A DNA stretch of 6,543 nt from an uncultured Collinsella sp. (lineage in GTDB: Bacteria; Actinomycetota; Coriobacteriia; Coriobacteriales; Coriobacteriaceae): contig CATZIG010000117.1 in the NCBI GenBank assembly GCA_958419975.1, positions 1-6,543 on the forward strand. Reading direction: 5' to 3'. A program made the position numbers and the translations under genes. Of this stretch, positions 1 through 5,931 are shown in pieces. Numbering within the stretch: position 1 is the first letter of the stretch; each line of letters starts with the position of its first letter. Under the pieces are notes generated by a model. That model did no database searches. It was given only the letters and a program-made list of their open reading frames with translations, and was not told where the DNA came from.

Positions 1-92
1 GTACCGAGGTCGAGGTCAAGTGCGACGGCGCTGACGAGGCCGAGGCTCTGGCTGCTGCCATCGAGCTCATCAAGAGCGGTCTTGGCGAGTAG
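1..92 (+). CDS. ptsH: HPr phosphocarrier protein, 3' end only (partial)
   Basis: HPr accepts the phosphoryl group from Enzyme I on a histidine and passes it to the EIIA domains of sugar permeases in the cytoplasm. Only the last 29 codons (in frame from base 3) and a TAG stop at 90-92 are present. The tail reads TEVEVKCDGADEAEALAAAI followed by ELIKSGLGE. This matches the end of HPr: the last beta strand, the acidic 'DGxDExEAL' turn, then the C-terminal helix that packs on the sheet. The active-site His and regulatory Ser lie upstream and cannot be checked. The identification is strengthened by ptsI directly downstream, the classic ptsHI order. An intrinsic terminator sits 45 bases after the stop. 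A specialised HPr-like protein remains possible because the diagnostic half is missing. Confidence 0.82.
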   Translation, partial: TEVEVKCDGADEAEALAAAIELIKSGLGE

Positions 93-137
93 AACTCAAA
101 CGGGTCGCATGTTGAACAACTAAGTTCATATTTGGGG

Positions 138-173
138 GCGCAGTGACCTGTTGTAAGGTAGCTGCGCTCTTTT
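138..173 (+). terminator. Intrinsic terminator/attenuator between ptsH and ptsI
   Basis: The stem is GCGCAG (138-143) with CTGCGC (162-167). It continues, after a 2x2 internal mismatch, as ACCT (146-149) with AGGT (156-159) around a six-base loop. TCTTTT (168-173) follows at once. This is the form of a Rho-independent terminator for ptsH. Because ptsI follows in the same direction, partial read-through would make more HPr than Enzyme I; that consequence is inference. Confidence 0.72.
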
Positions 174-200
174 GTCATGGATATGGCAAAACGCTTTATC
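172..200 (+). promoter_or_regulatory. Candidate ptsI promoter just after the ptsH terminator
   Basis: TTGTCA (172-177) matches the -35 consensus at five of six bases. A 17-base spacer leads to TTTATC (195-200), a weak -10 with three of six matches. Transcription would start near 207, leaving a leader of about 20 bases before the ptsI start at 226. The -35 begins in the T tract of the preceding terminator, so termination and re-initiation would be tightly packed. The weak -10 makes this only a candidate; read-through from ptsH is the alternative. Confidence 0.33.
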
Positions 201-201
201 A
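184..201 (+). promoter_or_regulatory. Palindromic operator-like site upstream of ptsI
   Basis: The 18-base stretch TGGCAAAACGCTTTATCA has dyad symmetry about a central CG: TGnnAAAnCGnTTTnnCA, with six of nine base pairs symmetrical. A central CG flanked by A-rich and T-rich halves is typical of LacI-family operators such as cre and FruR/Cra sites, although the half-site spacing does not equal the standard cre motif. It overlaps the candidate -10. A regulatory role is inferred from symmetry and position only. Confidence 0.3.
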
Positions 202-225
202 CATGACACGGAGAGAGGAATGGGA

Positions 226-1929
226 ATGTATCAGGGAGTCAACGCTTCCGAGGGCATCGGTATCGGCACCGTCATGGTCGCCGTCGATCCCGACTTGACG
301 TTTGAGCCGCACGAGGTTGCTGATTCGGCAGCAGAGAAGGAGCGCTATCAGTCCGCTCTTTCGGTCTTCTGCGAGAAGACCCAGGCTCAGGCCGACCACA
401 TGAAGGAGACGGTGGGCGAGGCCGAGGCCGAGATCATGAGCGGACACATTGTCCTGGCTCAGGACCCGGGCATGACCGACGCCATCAACGCCGCCATTGA
501 CGGCGGTACCTGCGCCGAGCAGGCGCTCATGGACACCTCGACCATGTTCGAGAACATGTTCCTGTCCATGGACGACGAGATGTTCCGTCTGCGCGCGGCC
601 GACATCGCCGACATCCGCACCGGTATTCTGGCCGAGCTGCTGGGCAAGGAGGTCGTCGACCTTTCCGTCCTGCCCGAGAACACCGTCGTTGTCGTGCACG
701 ACCTCACGCCGTCCATGACCGCCACGATCGATAAGGCCCACGTTGCCGGTATCGTCACCGAGACCGGTGGCCGCACGTCGCACTCCGCGATCATCGCGCG
801 TGCCCTCGAGATCCCGGCTGTCCTTTCGGTTTCCAACAGCTGCACCGCGCTGCGCAACGGTATGACCGTTGTCGTCGACGGTGGCAAGGGTATCGTTGAG
901 GCCGATCCCGACGAGGAGACGCTCGCTGCCTACACCGCCAAGGCCGAGGCCTTCGCTGCCGAGAAGGCAGCCCTCGAGGCCTTCCGTGGCAAGCCGTCCG
1001 TGACTGCCGATGGCATCAAGAAGATCATCGCCTGCAACATCGGTAACCCCGATGACGTGCCCAACGCGCTCGATCACGACGCCGAGGCCATCGGTCTGTT
1101 CCGCTCCGAGTTCCTGTTCATGGACTCCGCTGAGCTTCCTTCCGAGGAGGAGCAGTTCAACGCCTACCGTAAGGTCGCCAGCGCGCTCAAGGGTGCTCCG
1201 GTCATCATCCGCACGCTCGATGTGGGTGGCGACAAGGAGATTCCGTATCTGCACATGGTCAAGGAAGATAACCCCTTCATGGGCTTCCGCGCCGTGCGTT
1301 ACTGCCTGGCCAATCCCGACCAGTACAAGGTCCAGCTCCGCGCTCTGCTGCGCGCTAGCGCCTTCGGTGACGTCAAGATCATGATCCCGCTCGTCACCTG
1401 CGTCGAGGAGGTCTTGGCTGTCAAGGAGCTCGTCGAGCAGTGCAAGGCCGAGCTGACCGAAGAGGGTCGCAAGTTCAACGAGAACATCGAGGTCGGCATC
1501 ATGGTTGAGACGCCCGCCGCTTCGCTGCTCGCAGACCGTCTTGCCGAGGTCTCCGACTTCTTCTCCATCGGCACCAACGACCTGATCGGCTACACCATGT
1601 GCGCCGACCGTGGCAACGACACCATCTCCAACCTGTACCAGGTTTACTATCCCGCCGTGCTCCGCTCGCTCAAGAACATCATCGAGAGCGGTGTGAAGGC
1701 CGGCATCATGGTCGGTATGTGCGGCGAGGCCGCTGCCGATCCGCTGCTCGAGCCGCTGCTGATCAGCTGGGGCCTGGAGGAGTTCTCGATGAGCGCTCCG
1801 TCCATCCTGCGCGCCCGCAAGACCATCAGCCAGTGGACCAAGGCCGAGTGCGACGAGCTCGCCGAGAAGGCGCTCGCCTGCAACACCGCCGCCGAGGTCA
1901 AGGCACTGCTCGAGTCTGCAGCTCGCTAA
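226..1929 (+). CDS. ptsI: PTS Enzyme I (phosphoenolpyruvate-protein phosphotransferase)
   Basis: Enzyme I takes phosphate from phosphoenolpyruvate onto a histidine and transfers it to HPr, the first step for all PTS sugars. The protein has 567 aa (E. coli 575). ATG 226 gives the usual short N-terminus MYQGVNASEGIG, with GAGAGAGG (211-218) seven bases upstream. ATG 220 sits too close to that site, and a longer TTG frame from 172 would run through regulatory DNA. The N-terminal half is the HPr-binding helical domain and phosphohistidine domain; the active His is H186 in GGRTSHSAIIARALEIPAV. The C-terminal PEP-binding barrel shows R293 (GLFRSEFLFMD), R329 (RTLDVGGDK), E428 (GIMVETPAA), N451-D452 (SIGTND) and the acid/base C499 (GMCGEAAADP). 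All lie three below the E. coli numbers, as expected. One oddity is NDLIGYT where NDLTQYT is usual. It follows ptsH and precedes a sugar-phosphate kinase gene by 74 bases, probably co-transcribed with it. Confidence 0.96.
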   Translation: MYQGVNASEGIGIGTVMVAVDPDLTFEPHEVADSAAEKERYQSALSVFCEKTQAQADHMKETVGEAEAEIMSGHIVLAQDPGMTDAINAAIDGGTCAEQALMDTSTMFENMFLSMDDEMFRLRAADIADIRTGILAELLGKEVVDLSVLPENTVVVVHDLTPSMTATIDKAHVAGIVTETGGRTSHSAIIARALEIPAVLSVSNSCTALRNGMTVVVDGGKGIVEADPDEETLAAYTAKAEAFAAEKAALEAFRGKPSVTADGIKKIIACNIGNPDDVPNALDHDAEAIGLFRSEFLFMDSAELPSEEEQFNAYRKVASALKGAPVIIRTLDVGGDKEIPYLHMVKEDNPFMGFRAVRYCLANPDQYKVQLRALLRASAFGDVKIMIPLVTCVEEVLAVKELVEQCKAELTEEGRKFNENIEVGIMVETPAASLLADRLAEVSDFFSIGTNDLIGYTMCADRGNDTISNLYQVYYPAVLRSLKNIIESGVKAGIMVGMCGEAAADPLLEPLLISWGLEEFSMSAPSILRARKTISQWTKAECDELAEKALACNTAAEVKALLESAAR

Positions 1930-1946
1930 TTTGGTATCAGAGGTAA

Positions 1947-1976
1947 CCGCGTGGCTGGAATGGGCCGGCCACGCGG
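1947..1976 (+). other. Hairpin in the ptsI-kinase spacer, no T tract
   Basis: A perfect nine-base inverted repeat, CCGCGTGGC (1947-1955) and GCCACGCGG (1968-1976), encloses a 12-base loop. The following bases (CCCTCACATA) contain no T run, so it is not a standard intrinsic terminator. It lies 18 bases after the ptsI stop and before the kinase ribosome binding site. It may protect or process the mRNA 3' end, or act as a partial barrier between the two genes; the sequence does not decide this. Confidence 0.5.
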
Positions 1977-2003
1977 CCCTCACATATACAGGGGGTACTG
2001 TAA

Positions 2004-2936
2004 ATGTTCTACACGCTAACCGCTAACCCGGCTGTCGACATGACGGTTTCGAGCTCTCCGCTCGAGCCCGACGAGAACGTCCGCACCGGCTCGGCCAGCT
2101 ACACGGCTAACGGCAAGGGCCTCGACGTGTCCTTCGCCTTTAAGAAGATGGGCGTCGATACCGTCGCGCTCGGCTTCTTCGCCGGCTTCACGGGCAAGTT
2201 CATCGTCGAGGAGGTCATGAACCTGGGCTGCCTGTGCCGCCCGGTCTGGACCGACGGTATCACGCGCATCAACACCTACGTCAACGATGGCCAGCACGAG
2301 TACGGCATCCTGAACCCCGGCGCTCCTATTACGCCGCAGCACCAGGAGGAGCTGTACAACATCCTGGACACCGCGGGCGATCTTGAGTGCCTGATCGTCT
2401 CCGGCTCCGTGCCTCCCAAAGCTACGCCCGACTTCCTGGCTCAGGTCATGGAGCACGCTCAGGCTCGTGGCGCCGACGTCGTCTTGGACCTGTCCTCCGA
2501 CAAGCTCAAGGAGCTCGCTCACAAGAAGCCGCTGCTCATCAAGCCGAACCATCACGAGATGAAGGCCATCTTCGGCGTGCCGGTCGACACCGACGACGAG
2601 GTCCGCGTTGCCATGAAGATGGCTCACGACGCTGGCGTTCAGAACGTGCTGCTCACCCGTGGTAGCCGCGGCGACGCTTACTTCTCCAACGGCGAGGACA
2701 TCTGGTACGCCAAGCGTGAGTTCAACATCAAGCTGGTTTCTTCCGTCTGCGCCGGCGACTGCACCCTCGCTGCGTTCCTGCACAAGTGGTACAGGGATCG
2801 CGACAACGTCGAGGAGGCCATGAAGCTCGCTATGGCCACCGGCGCCAACGTTGCCGAGTCCGTCGGCATCGGCGACTTCGGTCACGTCGACGAGTACAGC
2901 AAGCGCGTTGCTGTCCGCAAGCTCGATCGTCAGTAA
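2004..2936 (+). CDS. fruK: PfkB-family sugar-phosphate kinase, copy 1 (1-phosphofructokinase-like)
   Basis: Family members phosphorylate fructose 1-phosphate (FruK) or tagatose 6-phosphate (LacC) with ATP in the cytoplasm, giving a bisphosphate for aldolase cleavage. The protein has 310 aa, the normal length. AGGGGG (1990-1995) is eight bases before the ATG. Family marks in order: N-terminal strand MFYTLTANPAVD with D12; NGKGLDVS (36-43), the substrate loop; GITRIN; VSGSVPP; LLIKPNHHEM; NVLLTRG; and CAGDC (249-253) holding the catalytic base D252. Two positions differ from most relatives: N36 where GGKG/AGKG is usual, and C249 where GAGD is usual; the second kinase in this window has both changes. 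Placed 74 bases after ptsI and closed by a strong terminator, it is probably the last gene of the pts operon. The neighbourhood favours fructose 1-phosphate as substrate, but tagatose 6-phosphate or another PTS sugar phosphate cannot be excluded, so the symbol is tentative. Confidence 0.85.
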   Translation: MFYTLTANPAVDMTVSSSPLEPDENVRTGSASYTANGKGLDVSFAFKKMGVDTVALGFFAGFTGKFIVEEVMNLGCLCRPVWTDGITRINTYVNDGQHEYGILNPGAPITPQHQEELYNILDTAGDLECLIVSGSVPPKATPDFLAQVMEHAQARGADVVLDLSSDKLKELAHKKPLLIKPNHHEMKAIFGVPVDTDDEVRVAMKMAHDAGVQNVLLTRGSRGDAYFSNGEDIWYAKREFNIKLVSSVCAGDCTLAAFLHKWYRDRDNVEEAMKLAMATGANVAESVGIGDFGHVDEYSKRVAVRKLDRQ

Positions 2937-2964
2937 TCGAAACGCGACATATTCGTGCGCATGC

Positions 2965-2995
2965 GGCGCCCCGGTTTCGGCTGGGGCGCCTTTTT
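2965..2995 (+). terminator. Intrinsic terminator after kinase copy 1
   Basis: A perfect eight-base G/C-rich stem, GGCGCCCC (2965-2972) with GGGGCGCC (2983-2990), closes a ten-base loop. TTTTT (2991-2995) follows directly. It lies 28 bases after the stop codon and should end the pts-kinase transcript, separating the two kinase genes transcriptionally. Confidence 0.92.
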
Positions 2996-3061
2996 GTTCC
3001 GCCACGGGGGAGAGGTGTCCCGCCGTACTTCATCGCTTCCACACCGTTCACCGAGTTGTCC

Positions 3062-3090
3062 TAGCCTTTTATCGATGCGTGGAATATACT
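3062..3090 (+). promoter_or_regulatory. Likely promoter of kinase copy 2
   Basis: TATACT (3085-3090) matches the -10 consensus at five of six bases. A weak -35, TAGCCT (3062-3067, three of six), lies 17 bases upstream. A start near 3097 would give a leader of about 28 bases. A promoter is expected here because a strong terminator ends the upstream transcript. TTGTCC (3056-3061) resembles a -35 better, but its 23-base spacer is too long. Confidence 0.5.
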
Positions 3091-3124
3091 TTCATTAACA
3101 CGTTGCTTCGTGAAAGGAACATTC

Positions 3125-4057
3125 ATGATTTACACGCTCACTGCAAATCCCGCCATTGACTACAACATCGCCTGCGACGGCCTTGCTGCCAACACTGTCA
3201 CGCGTACTCGCAACGCCGTCTATACGCCCAACGGCAAGGGCCTCAACGTCTCGTTTACGCTTGACCACTACGGTGTCGACACCACGATCCTGGGCTTCTT
3301 CGCTGGTTTCTCGGGCGAGTTCATCGTCAAGGGCGCCGAGGCCCTGGGCGTGCCCGTCAAGCCCGTGTGGACCGACGGCATCACGCGCGTCAACGTGTTC
3401 CTCAATGCCGGCCCCGACACCGAGTACAACATGGTCAACGCCGGTGCCGCCATCAACGAGGCCAATGAGCAGGAGATGTTTGAGCTCATCGATTCGCTCG
3501 ATGACATGACCTGCCTGGTAATCAGCGGCTCGCTGCCTCCCAACACTTCCGAGGGCTTCCTGGCCGAGGTTCTGCGCCGCGTCAAGGCCAAGGGTGCCGA
3601 GTTCGTTCTCGACATTTCGAGCCATCAGCTGGCAGATCTCATTGCCATGGAGCCGCTGCTGATCAAGCCCAATGACGACGAGTTGCTTGATATCTTTGGC
3701 ATTAAGGTGAGCGGTGGCGACGATGAGTCCGTCAAGGGCGCTATGGCTGAGCTTCATGCCAAGGGCGCCAAGAACGTGCTGCTGACCCTTGGTGGCGATG
3801 GCGCGTACTTCTCCAACGGCGAGCATATCTGGTTTGCCAACCGCACCTTCGACGTCAAGCTGCTGTCGACGGTGTGCGCCGGCGATTCCTCGCTCGCTGC
3901 CTTCCTGTCCGTGTGGCACGACGCCCCCGAGCGTGTCGAGGACGCCCTGCGCCTTTCGATGGCTACCGGCGCCAACGTGGTCGAGTGCCCCGGTCTGGGC
4001 GATTTTGCCAAGGTGGACGAATATAAGAAGCACATCGAGGTTCGCCAGGTCTGCTAG
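3125..4057 (+). CDS. PfkB-family sugar-phosphate kinase, copy 2 (1-phosphofructokinase-like)
   Basis: This second kinase of the FruK/LacC subfamily is 310 aa, the same as copy 1, and identical at roughly half its positions by hand alignment. ATG 3125 is chosen over an in-frame GTG at 3110 because AAGGA (3114-3118) is six bases before it and the protein then begins MIYTLTANPAID, matching copy 1. Visible motifs are D12, NGKGLNVS (36-43), GITRVN, VISGSLPPN, LLIKPNDDEL, NVLLTLGGDGAYF and CAGDS (251-255) with the catalytic base D254. It shares with copy 1 the Asn for Gly in the substrate loop and the Cys for Gly before the catalytic Asp. Charged and surface positions differ widely, for example in the first 30 residues and the helix after IKPN, which suggests an old duplication with possible divergence in substrate or regulation. 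It has its own likely promoter and terminator. Whether its substrate is fructose 1-phosphate, tagatose 6-phosphate or another sugar phosphate cannot be told from sequence, so no symbol is given. Confidence 0.85.
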   Translation: MIYTLTANPAIDYNIACDGLAANTVTRTRNAVYTPNGKGLNVSFTLDHYGVDTTILGFFAGFSGEFIVKGAEALGVPVKPVWTDGITRVNVFLNAGPDTEYNMVNAGAAINEANEQEMFELIDSLDDMTCLVISGSLPPNTSEGFLAEVLRRVKAKGAEFVLDISSHQLADLIAMEPLLIKPNDDELLDIFGIKVSGGDDESVKGAMAELHAKGAKNVLLTLGGDGAYFSNGEHIWFANRTFDVKLLSTVCAGDSSLAAFLSVWHDAPERVEDALRLSMATGANVVECPGLGDFAKVDEYKKHIEVRQVC

Positions 4058-4090
4058 TCCCTGCACCTTGCCTGAATAGTTTGATTATTT

Positions 4091-4128
4091 CGCATCCGTC
4101 TTAGACTAGGACGGATGCGTTTTTGTTT
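4091..4128 (+). terminator. Intrinsic terminator after kinase copy 2
   Basis: A perfect ten-base stem, CGCATCCGTC (4091-4100) with GACGGATGCG (4110-4119), has a nine-base loop. TTTTTGTTT (4120-4128) follows. It is 33 bases after the stop and makes copy 2 a single-gene transcription unit. Confidence 0.93.
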
Positions 4129-4161
4129 ATCGGACTTGCGTGTGCAGTGGAGGCTGTTTCT

Positions 4162-4170
4162 TGCTAGACT
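4162..4170 (+). promoter_or_regulatory. Possible extended -10 promoter of the CCA-adding enzyme gene
   Basis: TGCTAGACT combines an extended -10 TGn with TAGACT (four of six matches). No good -35 is found 16-18 bases upstream. A promoter is expected between the terminator ending near 4128 and the start at 4222, and this is the best candidate. A second pair, TTGCTG (4173-4178) with TTTGAT (4196-4201), would start transcription inside the ribosome binding site. Confidence 0.25.
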
Positions 4171-4221
4171 TCTTGCTGACGCAATCGATAGCCAATTTGA
4201 TAGTCGCAGGAGGCCATAGGC

Positions 4222-5616
4222 ATGTGCAATGTTTCGCTCAACGGTACGCAACCGTCCGATGCCTCCCTGCGCGTCCTGCGCGCGCTTGAGGCGGCTGGTC
4301 TTGAGGCTTGGTACGTAGGCGGTTGGGTGCGCGACGCCCTGATGGGGCGCCCCAGCCACGATGTTGATATGTGCTGTAGCGGCCTGTGGCAGGAGTCCAA
4401 AGCGGCGCTCGAGGCCGCTGATATCGCGGTCGTGGAGTCGGGCATTAAATTTGGCGGAATCACGGCTATTTCCGATGGCGAGCGTATCGAGGTCACCACG
4501 TACCGCCTGGATGGCTTTTACATCGATGGGCGCCATCCTCAGAGTGTCGAGCGTGCCGCCTCGCTCGAGGACGATCTGGCCCGCCGCGACTTTACCGTCA
4601 ACGCCATGGCCTGGCATCCCGAGCGCGGGCTTGTCGACCGCTACGACGGCCAGGGTGACTTGGAGCGCAAGCTGATTCGCGCTGTCGGTGATCCCAAGCG
4701 TCGCTTTAACGAGGACGCCCTGCGCATGCTGCGTGCGGTGCGCTTTGCCTGCCGTCTGGACTTTATGATTGAGTCCGAGACCAAGCGTGCGCTTGCCGAG
4801 TGCGCGCCGCTGCTCGATGCCGTGGCGCGCGAGCGTGTGGGTATTGAGCTCGAGGGCATTCTTTCGACCGGTCATGGGGGAGACGCGATGCTTCGCTATC
4901 CCGAGCTCATCTGTGCCGCTGTGCCCGAGTTGGCAGCGGGTCGCGGGTTTGATCAGCGAAGTGTCTACCATGCGTTTAACGTCTACGAGCATATCGCCCG
5001 TGTGCTGACGGTGGCAGGGGAGCTGGCGCTGTGCGACGGCGTCGCGCCATCGTCGAGCCTTATGTGGGCGGCGTTTTTGCACGATGTCTCCAAGCCCGAG
5101 TGCTTTACGGTCGATCACGCCGGCAGCGGACACTTCTACGGTCATCCCGAGCTCGGCGCCAAGAAAGCGCGCGTCATTATGGATCGCCTGGCACTCTCGC
5201 ACGACCTGGTGCGCGACGTGTGCCTGCTCATCAAATATCACGACAAGCCGCTACGCCCCGAGCGCTCCTGCCTGCTCAATATGATGCGCGCGCTTTCGGG
5301 TGAGGGCGTCGACACGCCGCGTCTGATGGACGAGCTCATGGACCTTAAGCGCGCTGACACGCTCGGCAAGGCCCCGTCGTGCTTCTATTACGTTGAGACG
5401 ATTGAGGAGATGCGCGCGATGGCGCACGAGCTGCTGAAGGCAGGGGAGCCCTATACGCTCAAGATGCTCGCCATCAACGGCGGCGACCTGATCCGTGCCG
5501 GAGTCAAGCCCGGGCCGGAACTGGGTCAGCTTTTCAACTCCGCCCTCGACGCCGTGATCGAAGACAACATTCCCAACGATCGCGAAGCTCTTTTGGTCCA
5601 TCTCAACTTGAATTAG
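4222..5616 (+). CDS. cca: CCA tRNA nucleotidyltransferase (class II) with HD domain
   Basis: The enzyme adds or repairs the 3' CCA of tRNAs from CTP and ATP. It has 464 aa; AGGAGG (4208-4213) lies eight bases before the ATG. The nucleotidyltransferase head contains YVGGWVRDALMGRPSHDVDM, with GGWVRD at 33-38 and metal-binding D47 and D49. The third carboxylate is probably E90 (IEVTTYR). RRDFTVNAMA (121-130) and EDALRMLRAVRF (164-175) are the ribose-selection and base-selection motifs. The neck and body follow. From about residue 250 there is an HD domain: H257 in VYEH, H287-D288 in FLHDVSKP, and H308 in FYGHPELGA. The C-terminal NGGDLIRAGVKPGPELG (419-435) is typical of full-length bacterial enzymes with this layout. 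Motifs cannot safely separate full CCA-adding from CC-adding or A-adding activity, but EDxxR and a single visible copy favour full activity. It stands alone between a terminator and a tRNA gene. The neighbouring tRNA already encodes CCA, so repair may be part of its work. Confidence 0.94.
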   Translation: MCNVSLNGTQPSDASLRVLRALEAAGLEAWYVGGWVRDALMGRPSHDVDMCCSGLWQESKAALEAADIAVVESGIKFGGITAISDGERIEVTTYRLDGFYIDGRHPQSVERAASLEDDLARRDFTVNAMAWHPERGLVDRYDGQGDLERKLIRAVGDPKRRFNEDALRMLRAVRFACRLDFMIESETKRALAECAPLLDAVARERVGIELEGILSTGHGGDAMLRYPELICAAVPELAAGRGFDQRSVYHAFNVYEHIARVLTVAGELALCDGVAPSSSLMWAAFLHDVSKPECFTVDHAGSGHFYGHPELGAKKARVIMDRLALSHDLVRDVCLLIKYHDKPLRPERSCLLNMMRALSGEGVDTPRLMDELMDLKRADTLGKAPSCFYYVETIEEMRAMAHELLKAGEPYTLKMLAINGGDLIRAGVKPGPELGQLFNSALDAVIEDNIPNDREALLVHLNLN

Positions 5617-5680
5617 CTACCCAGTTTACCTGCGTGTTCCATAACCTGCCGACAATTTTTCGGCAATTTGGAATTTCTTC

Positions 5681-5709
5681 TTGCGCTGACGTTTTTTGTC
5701 CCGTAATAT
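5681..5709 (+). promoter_or_regulatory. Likely promoter of the tRNA-Glu gene
   Basis: TTGCGC (5681-5686) and TAATAT (5704-5709) are separated by exactly 17 bases. The -10 is good; the -35 matches only its TTG. Initiation near 5716 would give a precursor with about 28 bases before the mature tRNA 5' end at 5744. An independent promoter is plausible because the downstream tRNA has its own terminator. Confidence 0.45.
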
Positions 5710-5743
5710 ATTTCCTCGCAGCACGGCAGTGCAGATGTCATGT

Positions 5744-5820
5744 GGCCCGTTCGTCTAGCGGTTTAGGACGCCGCCCTCTCAAGGCGGAGATCACCAGTTC
5801 GAATCTGGTACGGGCTACCA
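5744..5820 (+). tRNA. tRNA-Glu, anticodon CTC, CCA encoded
   Basis: The cloverleaf is complete at 77 bases. The acceptor stem pairs GGCCCGT (5744-5750) with ACGGGCT (5810-5816), with one G-T pair at the first position. The D arm GTCT/GGAC has loop AGCGGTTTA. The anticodon stem CCGCC/GGCGG (5771-5775, 5783-5787) encloses loop CTCTCAA with anticodon CTC at 5778-5780, reading the Glu codon GAG. The variable region is AGATC. The T arm ACCAG/CTGGT carries the standard TTCGAAT loop. The discriminator is A5817 and CCA is encoded at 5818-5820. The D arm and the CCGCC/GGCGG anticodon stem resemble bacterial tRNA-Glu such as that of E. coli. GAG is the dominant Glu codon in the neighbouring genes, which fits a CTC isoacceptor. 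Confidence 0.96.
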
Positions 5821-5830
5821 CGCATCTGAT

Positions 5831-5862
5831 ACCCGGACTTCCCATGGAGGTCCGGGTTTTTT
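5831..5862 (+). terminator. Intrinsic terminator of the tRNA-Glu transcript
   Basis: ACCCGGAC (5831-5838) pairs with GTCCGGGT (5850-5857). The helix continues through TTCC (5839-5842) with GGAG (5846-5849), leaving a three-base loop. The T run is 5857-5862. It begins ten bases after the tRNA CCA, so the tRNA is probably a single-gene transcript. Confidence 0.93.
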
Positions 5863-5931
5863 GTTATCAAACAACCGTCTGCAATTCCCGTTTGAACCAG
5901 GGCTTTGCGTTCTGCCTATGGCCCTTACGGG

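Noticed and set aside
112..132. TTGAAC and CATATT as a promoter upstream of the ptsH terminator
   Set aside because: The spacing is only about nine bases, and any transcript would run straight into the terminator at 138-173.
172..225. Upstream TTG (172) or ATG (220) as the ptsI start
   Set aside because: TTG 172 would add residues absent from Enzyme I and coincides with the terminator tail. ATG 220 is one base from the GAGAGAGG site, whereas ATG 226 has good spacing and gives the family N-terminus.
199..1983. 594-codon open frame on the minus strand opposite ptsI
   Set aside because: It mirrors ptsI, whose motifs are unmistakable. Long antisense frames arise from strong G/C third-position bias. 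The translation is Leu/Gly/Asp/Val-rich with no recognisable domain.
2016..5241. Long minus-strand open frames opposite both kinases and cca (2016-3005, 3095-4066, 4054-5241)
   Set aside because: Each shadows a well-supported plus-strand gene, spans its terminators and has no recognisable domain.
5647..5665. TGCCG/CGGCA hairpin after cca as a terminator
   Set aside because: The stem is only five pairs, the T run lies in the loop rather than after the stem, and the following bases are ATTTGG.
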